The notes beneath the pieces are model-generated. The model was not told the origin of the DNA. It ran no database searches and worked only from the letters and a program-made list of their open reading frames with translations. A DNA stretch of 64,000 nt, from the NCBI RefSeq assembly GCF_004362215.1, contig NZ_SNWR01000001.1:6926001-6990000 (forward strand). The letters run 5' to 3'. Of the stretch, positions 41,801-49,706 are shown in pieces; position 1 is the stretch's first letter, and each line of letters starts with the position of its first letter. Origin of the DNA: Paractinoplanes brasiliensis (lineage in GTDB: Bacteria > Actinomycetota > Actinomycetes > Mycobacteriales > Micromonosporaceae). The translations under genes were made by a program, and so were the position numbers.

Positions 41801-43490
41801 CAAAGGGCGTGGGGGCTGGTTTGCCGTTGGTAGGGGCGGCTGCCTCGGATGCGGCTGAAGCGTGGTTGGCGCGTGGTGATGAGGGATCGGCATGGCCGGC
41901 GGCCGCGGGTGTCGTGTCGCTGTTGATCGCGCTGGCCACCTCATATGCGGTTAGGGCATGGCGGGGGCCAGGCGATGACGGGGCCGCATGGATAACCGTG
42001 GCCGGCGCGGAGCAAGCGGTGCCGCGGGGGATTGCGGCGGCGATGTGGGATGGCGTGTCCGCATGGGACGGCGTGTCCACGTGGGATGCATTGAGTGCTT
42101 GGGATGCGGTGGTGGCATGGGTTGTGGGATGTGATGCGGCAGGCGCATGGGTGGAGTCGTGGGATTGCCTCTCCGCTTGTGATGCCGTGGCGGCATGGGT
42201 CGTGGGGTTCGATGCGGCGAGGGCATGGAAGCCGTTGTCCGATGGTGGGTTGGTGGGGGTCAGGATCTCGTCCACGTCGGAGATGACTGCTGTGGCGTCG
42301 GTGGAGGCGTGGTAGCGGGCGGCCATCTCGCGGAGCGGGCGGTAGGCCTCCGGGGCCAGCAGGATCACGAGCAGGGCCGGGCCCAGGGACAGGTTCCCGG
42401 CGGCCACGCGCAGGCCGGCCTCCACGGCGATCAAGCCGACGGAGAGGGTGCCGACCAGGTCGAGGGCGGTGGAGGAGAGGAACGCCACGCGCAGGACCCG
42501 CAGGGTCGCGGAACGGTGCTGATCGGTGAGGTCTTCGACGACGGCGGTCTGACGCTCGGCGCGGCCGAAGATTCGGAGCGTGGGCAGGCCGCGCACGACG
42601 TCGAGGAAGTGGCCGGCCAGGCGGGCATCGGTCTGCCAGCGGCGGCGGGCCTGGGTTTGCGTGGCCCAGCCGATCAAGGCGCCCAGCACGGGGATCAGCG
42701 GCAGGGTGACCAGGGCGATCACGGCCGAGGCGGGGTCGACCACGGCCATGGCGACGACGACGAGTGGGGGCAGGGCGACGCCGAGGACGAGGGCGGGGAG
42801 GTATCCGCCGAACCAGGGCTTGAGGGAGTCGAGGCCGGTGGTGAGCACGGCGGTCAGACGTCCGGCGCCGAAGGAAGCGACCCATGCGGGGCCGCGCCGG
42901 GGGAGGGCGTCGAGCATGGCCCGGCGGAGTTCGTCGGTGACGCGGGCGGCGGTTCGGCGGGCGACGACCTGTTCGGCCCAGGCGAGGACGGCCCTGGCGG
43001 CGAACGCGGCGGCCAGCAGGACGGCGGCCCGGCTCCGGGTGGTGGGGTCGGCGACCAGCATCGCCAGGGCGGCCGCCACGGCCAGGGTTGCGCCGGCCTG
43101 GCCTGCTCCGAGGAGGGCCAGGCCGGCGATGCCCGTCCGGCTGGTGCGGGCGTGACGCACCAGCCGGGGGTCCAGCGGCCCGCGTGGCGGGCGCGACCGC
43201 TGGATCTCCGCGGCCCGGAGAGAGGCCGGCGGAGTGGAACTGGGAGGAGCGGGTGGAGCGGAACCAGGAAGAGCGGGTGGAGCGGAGCCGGGAGGAGCCG
43301 GCGGAGCGGAGCCGGGACGTGCCGGCGGAGCGGAGGGGGGAGAAGTCGGCGGAGCGGAGGTGAGCGGGCCGGCCCCAGCAACGGCGGCGGCAGCGGAGAC
43401 AGCGGCTTGGACCGACGGTGGAACGGCTGCGGGGGAATCGGCGGGGGACGCCGTGGCGAGGCGGCGGGGAGCTGGGGTTGCGCCCGTCAT
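38817..43490 (-). CDS. cydDC: Fused CydD-CydC thiol exporter ABC protein with repeat insertions
   Basis: One 1557-residue frame carries both halves of the CydDC exporter (cysteine/glutathione export for cytochrome bd assembly), normally two genes or about 1100-1150 residues. Order: Pro-rich N-terminus with repeats; membrane domain 1; a His/Thr/Ser-rich linker of about 200 residues; ATPase 1 (SGPSGAGKTTAL, VSAGQRQRL, LLLDEPTAHLD); a second linker; membrane domain 2; ATPase 2 (VGRSGEGKSTL, MSGGQARRF, VLILDEPTEGLDED). Between signature and Walker B of ATPase 1 stand five 8-residue repeats of THREQANA type. ATG 43490 overlaps the cydB stop (ATGA). A complete frame with all ATPase motifs suggests function, but the inserted arrays are striking. 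Confidence 0.85.
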   Translation of the reverse strand: MTGATPAPRRLATASPADSPAAVPPSVQAAVSAAAAVAGAGPLTSAPPTSPPSAPPARPGSAPPAPPGSAPPALPGSAPPAPPSSTPPASLRAAEIQRSRPPRGPLDPRLVRHARTSRTGIAGLALLGAGQAGATLAVAAALAMLVADPTTRSRAAVLLAAAFAARAVLAWAEQVVARRTAARVTDELRRAMLDALPRRGPAWVASFGAGRLTAVLTTGLDSLKPWFGGYLPALVLGVALPPLVVVAMAVVDPASAVIALVTLPLIPVLGALIGWATQTQARRRWQTDARLAGHFLDVVRGLPTLRIFGRAERQTAVVEDLTDQHRSATLRVLRVAFLSSTALDLVGTLSVGLIAVEAGLRVAAGNLSLGPALLVILLAPEAYRPLREMAARYHASTDATAVISDVDEILTPTNPPSDNGFHALAASNPTTHAATASQAERQSHDSTHAPAASHPTTHATTASQALNASHVDTPSHADTPSHIAAAIPRGTACSAPATVIHAAPSSPGPRHALTAYEVASAINSDTTPAAAGHADPSSPRANHASAASEAAAPTNGKPAPTPFGHAVVSSPRLSHAGAAWDGPVATSGTTIAGHAADSSCPGGHAVTASVGGGGVVALGLRARYPGAIRDAAVLDELVVSPGEIVALSGPSGAGKTTALRVLAGLHDAAAGVAYAANPLYLPQRPTLPHARVVADLFPPTADIAEALHTVGLTGDVTPDTPLGERGAGVSAGQRQRLALAALLHRATAPHDPVDGPNTDQVDGTHRKRASATHREQANATHRDHASITHREQGNTTHREQIGARGEWAARPVTLLLDEPTAHLDAATESIVIGRLRAAARAGAAVLVVAHRPALLAAADRVVSLATPAPSTSSGANSAGPTESAVPSSAGSLLGIQPGGGPSASADANGNDSPRHRTTGDDSPGHKPAGDPLSHRMTGHAPANTGTTGRHPMNAGPNTARRTDGASTSRRMTAWWRRPGRSSRWADRCQRVSRRPRAGSAVAVALGSGSSLAGLVLTGAAAWLLVRASSMPPVLSLSTAVVLVRGSAVARPLLRYLERLVAHDVAFARLGAWRARVFADLIPRVPGPRLRRRGDLLSKVVGDVDARVDGLLRGRLPALIAGATVVTAGTTVTLAAPSAVVPLAGGLLVAGVLAPLLAVRQARRDEHATGEARARMKDAMVETVDGIEDLGGAADDVPHRRSRDLARLEAKAAHASGTAAAVAHLGWGVAVVGTAFTLGGLTPEWAAVLLLATVVLGETVLTLPDAAVARLRAAAAERRLTALTTDPPSATFPTVGPLPSAKSKAGHRPVAMTTQEVGTTPSANDGRAVVKATGAIGPISLRAVTAGWDPAREPALRNLDLDLAPGERVAVVGRSGEGKSTLASVVARLLDPRSGTMSHRDHPEHDIRGRIVLVGDDTDHVFASTVRENLRLARPAASDDELRAALTRVRLESWLGALPHGLGTWLGSGGATMSGGQARRFATARALLAEPEVLILDEPTEGLDEDVAGAVMADLLDASGGRTVLLLTHRTEGLDRVDRVLELSAGRLTLRAGTAVAA
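41091..41210 (-). repeat. 24-bp tandem repeat, 5 units, within CydDC ATPase domain 1
   Basis: Units at 41091, 41115, 41139, 41163 and 41187, each 24 bp, encode THREQ-like octapeptides (THREQIGA, THREQGNT, THRDHASI, THREQANA, THRKRASA). They sit between the ABC signature and Walker B, a stretch normally only about ten residues long. Confidence 0.9.
41700..42270 (-). repeat. Low-complexity His/Thr/Ala linker array in CydDC
   Basis: Degenerate repeats of text like SHPTTHATTASQALNASHVD fill the link between membrane domain 1 and ATPase 1. Unit length is variable, so borders are approximate. Confidence 0.6.
43228..43362 (-). repeat. 24-bp tandem repeat, 5.6 units, at CydDC N-terminus
   Basis: Five full and one partial unit of 24 bp encode octapeptides of the APPAPPGS type. 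Same unit length as the array inside ATPase domain 1, but different sequence. Confidence 0.85.
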
Positions 43491-44467
43491 GAGGGGACCC
43501 GATCGCTGGCTACCCGGCGGCGGAAGACCCAGTAGGAGAAGGCCTGGTAGGCCAGAACGCCGGGGAGGATGAGGACGCCGGCCCAGGTGATGAGTTCCAG
43601 GGCCTGGGGTGTGGCGGCGGCCGCCTCCCGGGTCAGGGACCAGGCGGGGTTCAAGGTGCTGGGCAGGACGACCGCGCCGTGGGTGGTGAAGACGGCGGTC
43701 ACAGCGCCGGCCACGGTCAGCGCTGTGGTGGTGAAGGCCAGGGCCTCGCGGCCGGTTCGGGCCAGCACGGCGGCGGCGAAGCTCAGCACGGCGGCGGCCA
43801 GCACAAGCGACGAGCCGGTGGCGGAGCCGGTGACGACCAGGGCGACGGCCCCGACCGTACCCAGCCGGCGGGCGAGTGTCCGGGCGCGGTGGCGCAGGGG
43901 TCCGCTCGTACGGAGGGAAAGGAAGGTCGCACCCAGCATCAGCGCCGCGTGAAGGGCCGCCAGGGCGCCGAACAGGGCGGGCAGGGTGAGGATCGGGTCG
44001 AGGCTGCGGGCCAAGCCGGCGCCGGTCACCTGGCCGTCGGCGCCGAGGGCGAGCCCGCGAGCGAAGACGGCCAGCAGCGCGCCCCACAGCAGCACGATGC
44101 CGAGCGAGCTGACGGCCAGGGCGAGGTCGGCTCGGCGGCGGTACCGTTCGCCGTCGCCCTTGCCGCGGAACTCCAGGGCCACGCCGCGCACCGCCAGCAG
44201 GAGCAGCAGCACGACCATGGGCAGGTAGAGACCCGAGAGCAGGGCGCCGTACCAGGCGGGGAACGCCGCGAACGTGACCCCGATGGCGGCCACGAGCCAG
44301 ACCTCGTTGCCGTCCCAGAACGGGCCGATCGTGCGTACGGCGGCTCCCCGCTCGTGATCGTCACGACCGAGCACCGGGCCCAGGACGCCCACCCCGAAGT
44401 CGAACCCCTCGAGCACGAAGAACAGCACCCAGGCGAGCACGACGACCGAGAACCAGAACGTGATCAC
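43487..44467 (-). CDS. cydB: Cytochrome bd oxidase subunit II
   Basis: Membrane protein of 326 residues, the second subunit of the cytochrome bd quinol oxidase. FVLEGFDFGVGVLGPVLGRD and TIGPFWDGNEVWLVAAIGVT, FPAWYGALLSGLYLPM are diagnostic, and eight or nine helices follow. GAGGAGCTTTACCGTGATC precedes ATG 44467. It lies 11 bp after cydA and overlaps cydDC by 4 bp, so one transcript is expected. Confidence 0.96.
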   Translation of the reverse strand: MITFWFSVVVLAWVLFFVLEGFDFGVGVLGPVLGRDDHERGAAVRTIGPFWDGNEVWLVAAIGVTFAAFPAWYGALLSGLYLPMVVLLLLLAVRGVALEFRGKGDGERYRRRADLALAVSSLGIVLLWGALLAVFARGLALGADGQVTGAGLARSLDPILTLPALFGALAALHAALMLGATFLSLRTSGPLRHRARTLARRLGTVGAVALVVTGSATGSSLVLAAAVLSFAAAVLARTGREALAFTTTALTVAGAVTAVFTTHGAVVLPSTLNPAWSLTREAAAATPQALELITWAGVLILPGVLAYQAFSYWVFRRRVASDRVPS

Positions 44468-44478
44468 GGTAAAGCTCC

Positions 44479-45846
44479 TCAGTAGACGGGTGCGAGGTCC
44501 GGCTCGTCAGCGGACGGGGACGCAGCGGCCGGGGTGAGTGGCCGGCGGGCGAGGTGGCGTACCAGCCGGAGCCAGACCACGGCGAGCACCCCGTAGACGA
44601 CCGTGAAGCCGGCCAGCGACACGACAACCTCGGAGCTGGTCAGGCCGGGTGAGATGCCGTCGGCGACCTTCGAGATGCCGAACGCGATCCACGGCTGCCG
44701 CGCGGTCTCGGTGAAGATCCAGCCGAACGTGTTGGCGGCGGCGGGCAGCAACGGGATGAGCGGCAGCCACCGGGTCAGCCAGGTCGGCGCGGTGCGGCCC
44801 CGGCGGGTGCGCCACAGGTAGAAACCCGCGACCAGCATGGCCAGCATCCCCGCGCCGATCATCAGGCGGAAGGTCCAGAAGGCGACGGGGATCATGGGCA
44901 CGTACGAGCCGGGGCCGAACTCCGCCGCGTACTGAGCTTGCAGGTCGTCGATGCCCTGGACGGTGGCGTTCGGGTTCCCCTTGGCCAGGATCGACAGCAG
45001 CCACGGGATCTCGAGCGCGAACTCGGGCAGCGGCTTGCCGGTCGCGAACACGGCGAACGGCGCGCCCGACGTCGTCTCGTACAGGGCCTCGGCGGCGGCC
45101 ATCTTCATCGGCTGGACCTCGGTGATGACCTTGCCGAGGTGGTCGCCGGTGAGGGCCGTGAACCCGCCCCCGGCGAGCGTGAGCCAGGCGCCGAGGCGGG
45201 CGAGGACCCCGTACGCGGGATCGGCAATGAGACGCCACACGCCGAGCGCCAGCAGCAGCGCCCCGCCCACCATCAGCGCCCCGGCCATGGTGTGCGGAAA
45301 GGCGGCCAAGTTGACCTTGTTGAGCATCAGCTCGGTGAACGAGGTGAGCCGGGCCCGCCCGGTGACGGGGTCGAGCGCGTACGCCACGGGGTTCTGCATG
45401 AAGCTGTTGGCGGCCAGGATGATGAACGCGCTGAGCAGCGTGCCGACCGCGACGATCACGATGCAGGCGGTGTGGACGAGCCGGGGCAGGCGGTCCCATC
45501 CGAAGTACCAGAGCGCGAGGAACGTCGCCTCGAGGAAAAACGCGAGCATGCCCTCGATCGCCAGGGTGGGCCCGAAGACGTCGCCGTAGAAGTTGGCGAA
45601 CGCGCTCCACCCGAGCCCGAACTGGAACTCCTGGACCAGTCCGGTGACCACGCCGACGGCGAACGTGACGATCAGCAGCTTGCCGACGAACTTGGTCAGG
45701 TGCAGGTACTGGTCGCGACGAGTGCGCAGCCAGGCGATCTGCAGGCCGGCGGCGGTCGCGGCCAGGCTGATCGACAGTGGCACGAAGAAGTAGTGGTAGA
45801 TCGTCACGACCGCGAACTGCAGCCGGGTCAGATCCAGCACGTCCAT
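44479..45846 (-). CDS. cydA: Cytochrome bd oxidase subunit I
   Basis: Subunit I of 455 residues, carrying the three haems. RLQFAVVTIYHYFFVPLSIS holds the first haem His, GWSAFANFYGDVFGPTLAIE and FFLEATFLALWYFGWDRLPR the conserved Glu/His helices, and the quinol-site loop region is of the short type with EVQPMKMAAAEALYE. GRQPW appears as ARQPWIAFG. It starts the cydA-cydB-cydDC operon for microaerobic respiration. The 75-bp space to the divergent BlaI gene contains a long palindrome. Confidence 0.96.
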   Translation of the reverse strand: MDVLDLTRLQFAVVTIYHYFFVPLSISLAATAAGLQIAWLRTRRDQYLHLTKFVGKLLIVTFAVGVVTGLVQEFQFGLGWSAFANFYGDVFGPTLAIEGMLAFFLEATFLALWYFGWDRLPRLVHTACIVIVAVGTLLSAFIILAANSFMQNPVAYALDPVTGRARLTSFTELMLNKVNLAAFPHTMAGALMVGGALLLALGVWRLIADPAYGVLARLGAWLTLAGGGFTALTGDHLGKVITEVQPMKMAAAEALYETTSGAPFAVFATGKPLPEFALEIPWLLSILAKGNPNATVQGIDDLQAQYAAEFGPGSYVPMIPVAFWTFRLMIGAGMLAMLVAGFYLWRTRRGRTAPTWLTRWLPLIPLLPAAANTFGWIFTETARQPWIAFGISKVADGISPGLTSSEVVVSLAGFTVVYGVLAVVWLRLVRHLARRPLTPAAASPSADEPDLAPVY

Positions 45847-45863
45847 GGGTGTCCCCCTCTACG

Positions 45864-45891
45864 ACGTCTCGTAGTAGATACTACGACACGT
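45864..45891. promoter_or_regulatory. BlaI-type operator between cydA and blaI
   Basis: An inverted repeat with 8-base perfect inner arms (TCGTAGTA at 45869, TACTACGA ending 45886) extends to ACGT outer arms with one mismatch, 28 bp in all. A further TACTACG-like half site follows at 45890-45900. TACnACn-type dyads are known for BlaI/MecI repressors. Confidence 0.75.
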
Positions 45892-45921
45892 AGTACGACG
45901 CGATGCAGTAGACTGCGTGAC

Positions 45922-46272
45922 ATGGCTCTCGGGGATCTGGAACGCGAGGTCATGACGCAGTTGTGGGACGCCGGTGAGCCGCTCACCGTGCGGCAGGTGC
46001 ACGAGCGCCTGAGCCGTCAGCGCGACTTGGCCTACACGACGGTGATGACCGTGCTCGACCGGCTGGCGAAAAAGGGCGTGGTCCTGCAGCAAAAGGCGGA
46101 CAGGGCTTACAGGTACGCGGCGGCGCAGTCCCGCGAAGAGATGACGGCTTCATTGATGCTCGACGCGCTGTCCTCCTCGGACGACCAGGACGCGGCCCTG
46201 GCGTACTTCGTGGGGCAGCTCCCGCCGGAAGCGCTGGTGGCAGTGATCGAAGCGGCGCAGAAGAAGCGGTGA
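45922..46272 (+). CDS. BlaI/MecI-family repressor
   Basis: A 116-residue winged-helix repressor. LGDLEREVMTQLWDAGEPLT, TVRQVHERLSRQRDLAYTTV and MTVLDRLAKKGVVLQQKADR form the DNA-binding part and the C-terminal dimer helix ends in EAAQKKR. It is coupled to an M56 protease gene by GTGA overlap, the BlaI-BlaR1-like pair. No penicillin-binding sensor domain follows and the divergent genes encode cytochrome bd, so the target is probably respiration rather than beta-lactamase. Confidence 0.94.
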   Translation: MALGDLEREVMTQLWDAGEPLTVRQVHERLSRQRDLAYTTVMTVLDRLAKKGVVLQQKADRAYRYAAAQSREEMTASLMLDALSSSDDQDAALAYFVGQLPPEALVAVIEAAQKKR

Positions 46273-47177
46273 CCGCGCTGCTGCTGGGTGCGCTCGGGCT
46301 GGCGTTGTCGCTCGTGGTGCCCGGCGTGCTGGCCACCGCCCGCTGGACCGATCGGGCGCCGGTTGCTGCCGTGGTGCTCTGGCAGTCGATCACGCTTACG
46401 GCGGTGCTGGCGGCGCTCGGGGTGGTGCTGGCCGCGCCCGAAGAGGTTGTCCGGGCGGCCGGGTCGGGGCGGCGGGTGGCCGAGGTGGCGCTCATCGGGG
46501 CGTTGGCCGTGGCCGCGGTCATCATTGTGCGGCTGCTGCTCTCGTTGATCGGGGTGAGCCGGCGGTCGCGGGCGAGGCGGGCCCGGCACCGCCTGCTTGT
46601 CGACCTGCTCGACCGGGCCGAGCAGCACCGGGAACTGGGGCCGGACAACCTGCGTGTGCTCGACGGCGCGTTGCCGCTGGCCTACTGCGTGCCGGGTCGC
46701 GAGCCCCGGGTGGTGCTCAGTCACGGTGTGTTGCAGGTGCTCGACCGTACGCAGATCGACGCCGTTCTCGCCCATGAGCAGACCCACCTGCGGCACCGGC
46801 ACGAGGTGGTGATGGAGTCGTTCACCGCGTTCTATCGTGCGGTGCCGCGCCCGCTGCGCAGCCGGCAGCCGCTCGACGCCGTGCATCTGCTGCTCGAGAT
46901 GATCGCGGACGACGCCGCGCGCCGCCGGGTGGGTGACGGGCCGTTGCGTGCCGCGCTCGAGCGGCTGTCCGACGCTGTCCCTCTCGCGGAGGACGTCAAG
47001 GCCGACCCTAAGGGTGACGCACGTCGCAGACGGCTCGACCGGCTGACGGCGTCGCACACCCCGTCCGTTGCCCTGAACATGGCCGCGGGGGCCGCCGCGA
47101 TCGGTCTGCTGGTGTTACCGACGGTGATTCTCGTGGTCCCATGGCTTGATCGAGCGCTCGAAGCCTGGCCGCTGTAG
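46269..47177 (+). CDS. M56-family membrane metallopeptidase (BlaR1-like without sensor)
   Basis: Protein of 302 residues with four to five transmembrane helices and a cytoplasmic zinc protease motif HEQTHLRHRHEVV. AYCVPGREPRVVLSHGVLQV, with the conserved Pro-Gly, is typical of M56. It probably cleaves the BlaI-type repressor when a membrane signal arrives. A C-terminal helix (SVALNMAAGAAAIGLLVLPT) ends the protein. No penicillin-binding domain is attached. Confidence 0.93.
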   Translation: MTALLLGALGLALSLVVPGVLATARWTDRAPVAAVVLWQSITLTAVLAALGVVLAAPEEVVRAAGSGRRVAEVALIGALAVAAVIIVRLLLSLIGVSRRSRARRARHRLLVDLLDRAEQHRELGPDNLRVLDGALPLAYCVPGREPRVVLSHGVLQVLDRTQIDAVLAHEQTHLRHRHEVVMESFTAFYRAVPRPLRSRQPLDAVHLLLEMIADDAARRRVGDGPLRAALERLSDAVPLAEDVKADPKGDARRRRLDRLTASHTPSVALNMAAGAAAIGLLVLPTVILVVPWLDRALEAWPL

Positions 47178-47388
47178 TCACCGAGCGTGCAACCTCTGGA
47201 GCGCAAAGTTGCCCGCCGGTGCCGCTTTATATAAGGACGTGATCTCCAGTACGGTGTTTCCCGGTCCGGCAGCCCCCCATCGACCACCCGGCCGATCTGA
47301 CGGATCACCGCTTGAACGCCGCTCGTGACGTACCGGAAGAAGCCGCGAGCCGGTCGGCGGATGAGGGAAGAAAGGACACCACACCCAC
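47178..47388 (+). other. 211-bp leader before the NlpC/P60 gene
   Basis: Contains an A+T-rich patch (TTTATATAAGG near 47225) and an imperfect stem GCAAC/GTTGC near 47190-47215. I looked for a c-di-AMP (ydaO-type) riboswitch, common before such genes in actinomycetes, and did not find its core motifs. Confidence 0.35.
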
Positions 47389-48366
47389 GTGCGTCGCGCC
47401 GCAGTAGTGCGCAGCCTGGTCTGCGCCGTCGCCGCGGTCGGGATCGTCCTGTCCGGACCCGCCGCCGCGCATGCCACACCCTCGCCGGGCTCGGTCGAGG
47501 CGCAGATCGACAAGCAGTGGAACCAGCTGGAGCCGGTCATCGAGCAGTACAACGACGTGCACGGCAAGCTGCTGAAGAACCGGGCCCAGCAGAAGAAGCT
47601 GGCCGCCCAGCTCGCCCCGCTCCAGGCCAAGGTCGACGCGGCCATGAAGCAGGTCCGCGGGCTCGCCGTCGACGCCTACAAGCAGGGCTCGCCGGGCGCG
47701 CTCAACGCCATGCTGATCACCGGCTCGCCGACCGGGCTGACCGACAAGCTGATGTATCTCGACCAGCTCGGCCGGCACCAGCAGGAGCAGATCGCCGACG
47801 TCGCCGCCCTGCGCGACAAGCTCGCGGCGACCAAGGCAGACCTCGACGTCGTGACCAAGGCGATCGCCGTACGCGACGTCGACCTGGCCGAGCGCAAAAA
47901 GACGATCGAAGCCAAGATCACCTCGCTGCAGAAGCTCCGCACCCAGGCGTACGGGTCGGCCGACGTCGACGACGGCCCGTTCCGGACGGGTCCGTGCCCG
48001 GTGGACTACACCAACGACAAGGGAGGACGGGCCGCCCAGCGCGCCTGTGACCTGATCGGCCTGCCCTACGTCTTCGGGTCGGCCGGGCCCAACTCGTACG
48101 ACTGCTCGGGTCTGACCCAGGAGGCGTGGTCGGCCGTCGGGGTGCACCTGGAGCACTACACCAAGGACCAGTGGAGGCAGGGGCGGCCGGTCTCGCGGGA
48201 CGAGCTCCAACCCGGTGACCTGGTGTTCTACTATCCCGGCAGCCTGCATCACGTGGCCATCTACATCGGCGGCGGCAAGGTCGTGCACGCCCCGCACACC
48301 GGCGACCACGTACGGATGGCGACCATCGACAGGGGCCCGATCGCGGGTTACCGCCGGCCGGGCTAG
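47389..48366 (+). CDS. Secreted NlpC/P60 peptidoglycan hydrolase
   Basis: A 325-residue exported endopeptidase, cutting stem peptides of the cell wall. Residues 1-29 form a signal peptide (VRSLVCAVAAVGIVLSG, then PAAAHA). Residues 35-185 are a long coiled coil (KLLKNRAQQKKLAAQLAPLQ), as in RipA-like proteins. The C-terminal NlpC/P60 domain has the catalytic Cys239 (NSYDCSGLT), His288 (SLHHVAIYIG) and His300 (KVVHAPHTG). GTG 47389 is the only sensible start; AAAGGA stands somewhat far upstream. A hairpin follows the stop. Confidence 0.93.
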   Translation: MRRAAVVRSLVCAVAAVGIVLSGPAAAHATPSPGSVEAQIDKQWNQLEPVIEQYNDVHGKLLKNRAQQKKLAAQLAPLQAKVDAAMKQVRGLAVDAYKQGSPGALNAMLITGSPTGLTDKLMYLDQLGRHQQEQIADVAALRDKLAATKADLDVVTKAIAVRDVDLAERKKTIEAKITSLQKLRTQAYGSADVDDGPFRTGPCPVDYTNDKGGRAAQRACDLIGLPYVFGSAGPNSYDCSGLTQEAWSAVGVHLEHYTKDQWRQGRPVSRDELQPGDLVFYYPGSLHHVAIYIGGGKVVHAPHTGDHVRMATIDRGPIAGYRRPG

Positions 48367-48386
48367 GCAGTCGTCGGAACATGCGT

Positions 48387-48421
48387 CGAAGGCCGTCGGG
48401 GCAGGGTCCCGGCGGCCTTCG
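48387..48421 (+). terminator. Hairpin after the NlpC/P60 gene
   Basis: CGAAGGCCG (48387-48395) pairs with CGGCCTTCG (48413-48421). There is no T tract, as is common in high-G+C actinomycetes. Confidence 0.65.
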
Positions 48422-48455
48422 GTCGTCACAGGCGGCGCGGGCATAATTCGGTGTC

Positions 48456-49706
48456 ATGAGCGACTCGCCCTTGATCGACAGCCTCGCCGCGGCCGTCGAG
48501 GCCCGGCCCGACGACCTGACGCTGCGCCTGCACCTCGCCGAGCTGCTGGTGGGCGCCGGGCGGGGCGCCGAGGCGATCGGGCACGCCGCCCAGGTTCTGG
48601 CCCGCGAGCCCGGCAACGCGACGGCGCAGCAGCTCATGACCTCCGCGCTGAGCGGCCCGGCCCACACGCCCGCGCCGGCAGCGCCCACACCGCCGCCGGC
48701 AGCGCCCACGCCGCCGCCCGCCCGGGACCAGGGTGTCGACTGGGCCGCCCTCGAGGAAGACCTGGGCGACATCGTGCCGCCCCGCTTCTCGCACGAGCCC
48801 GAGCCCGTCCGCGGCCACGACGACCGCACGTTCGACGTCGAGAAGTCCACGATCACGCTGGCCGACGTCGGCGGCATGCAGGAGGTGAAGAAGCGGCTCG
48901 ACATCTCGTTCCTCGGCCCGCTCAAGAACCCCAAGCTGCGCTCGCTGTTCGGCAAGAGCCTGCGCGGCGGGCTGCTGCTCTACGGCCCGCCCGGCTGCGG
49001 CAAGACATTCCTGGCCCGCGCGGTGGCCGGCGAGATGGGCGCCGCGTTCATCTCCCTGTCGATCACCGACGTGCTGAACATGTGGGTCGGCAGCTCCGAG
49101 CGCAACCTGCACGATTTGTTCCAGTCGGCGCGCGGGCACGCCCCGTGCGTGCTGTTCCTCGACGAGATCGACGCGCTGGGCCACAAGCGCAGCCAGCTCA
49201 ACTCGTCGTCGATGCGTACGGTGGTCAATCAGCTGCTGACCGAGCTCGACGGCGTCGACGGCAACAACGACGGCGTGTTCGTGCTGGCCGCCACCAACGC
49301 GCCGTGGGACATCGACTCCGCGCTGCGGCGGCCCGGCCGGCTCGACCGCACCCTGCTCGTGCTGCCGCCCGACAAGCCGGCCCGCGCCGCGATCCTGCAG
49401 TACCACCTGCGCGACCGCCCGGTGGCCGGCGTCGACCTGGACAGGGTGGCCGACGCGACCGAGAACTGTTCGGGCGCCGACCTGGCCCACGTGTGCGAGA
49501 CCGCGGCCGAGTTCGCCATGCGCGACTCGATCGCCACCGGTGAGATCCGCATGATCAACCAGCAGGACATGCTGGCCGCCGTACGGGAGGTCCGCCCCTC
49601 CACCGACGGCTGGTTCGCCACCGCCCGCAACGTCGCCATGTTCGCCAACGAGTCCGGGGAGTACGACGACCTCGCGGCCTACCTGAAGAAGCGCAAGAAA
49701 CGGTGA
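48456..49706 (+). CDS. AAA+ ATPase with N-terminal TPR-like region
   Basis: A 416-residue ATPase. Residues 1-65 are helical (RLHLAELLVGAGRGAEAIGH, TPR-like), then comes a Pro-rich linker with two APTPPPA repeats. The AAA core has Walker A (GPPGCGKT 177-184), Walker B (LFLDEID 233-239), the second region of homology (LRRPGRLDRTLLV) and sensor regions (AATNAPWDID). It is closest to the VPS4/FtsH-type AAA group without protease. Its stop overlaps a TPR membrane protein gene, the likely partner. Role unknown; perhaps remodelling of a membrane complex. Confidence 0.88.
   Translation: MSDSPLIDSLAAAVEARPDDLTLRLHLAELLVGAGRGAEAIGHAAQVLAREPGNATAQQLMTSALSGPAHTPAPAAPTPPPAAPTPPPARDQGVDWAALEEDLGDIVPPRFSHEPEPVRGHDDRTFDVEKSTITLADVGGMQEVKKRLDISFLGPLKNPKLRSLFGKSLRGGLLLYGPPGCGKTFLARAVAGEMGAAFISLSITDVLNMWVGSSERNLHDLFQSARGHAPCVLFLDEIDALGHKRSQLNSSSMRTVVNQLLTELDGVDGNNDGVFVLAATNAPWDIDSALRRPGRLDRTLLVLPPDKPARAAILQYHLRDRPVAGVDLDRVADATENCSGADLAHVCETAAEFAMRDSIATGEIRMINQQDMLAAVREVRPSTDGWFATARNVAMFANESGEYDDLAAYLKKRKKR

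Noticed and set aside
47178..47388. c-di-AMP riboswitch before the NlpC/P60 gene
   Set aside because: Position is right, but the conserved core segments are not visible; only a CGCTTGAAC-like piece matches weakly.
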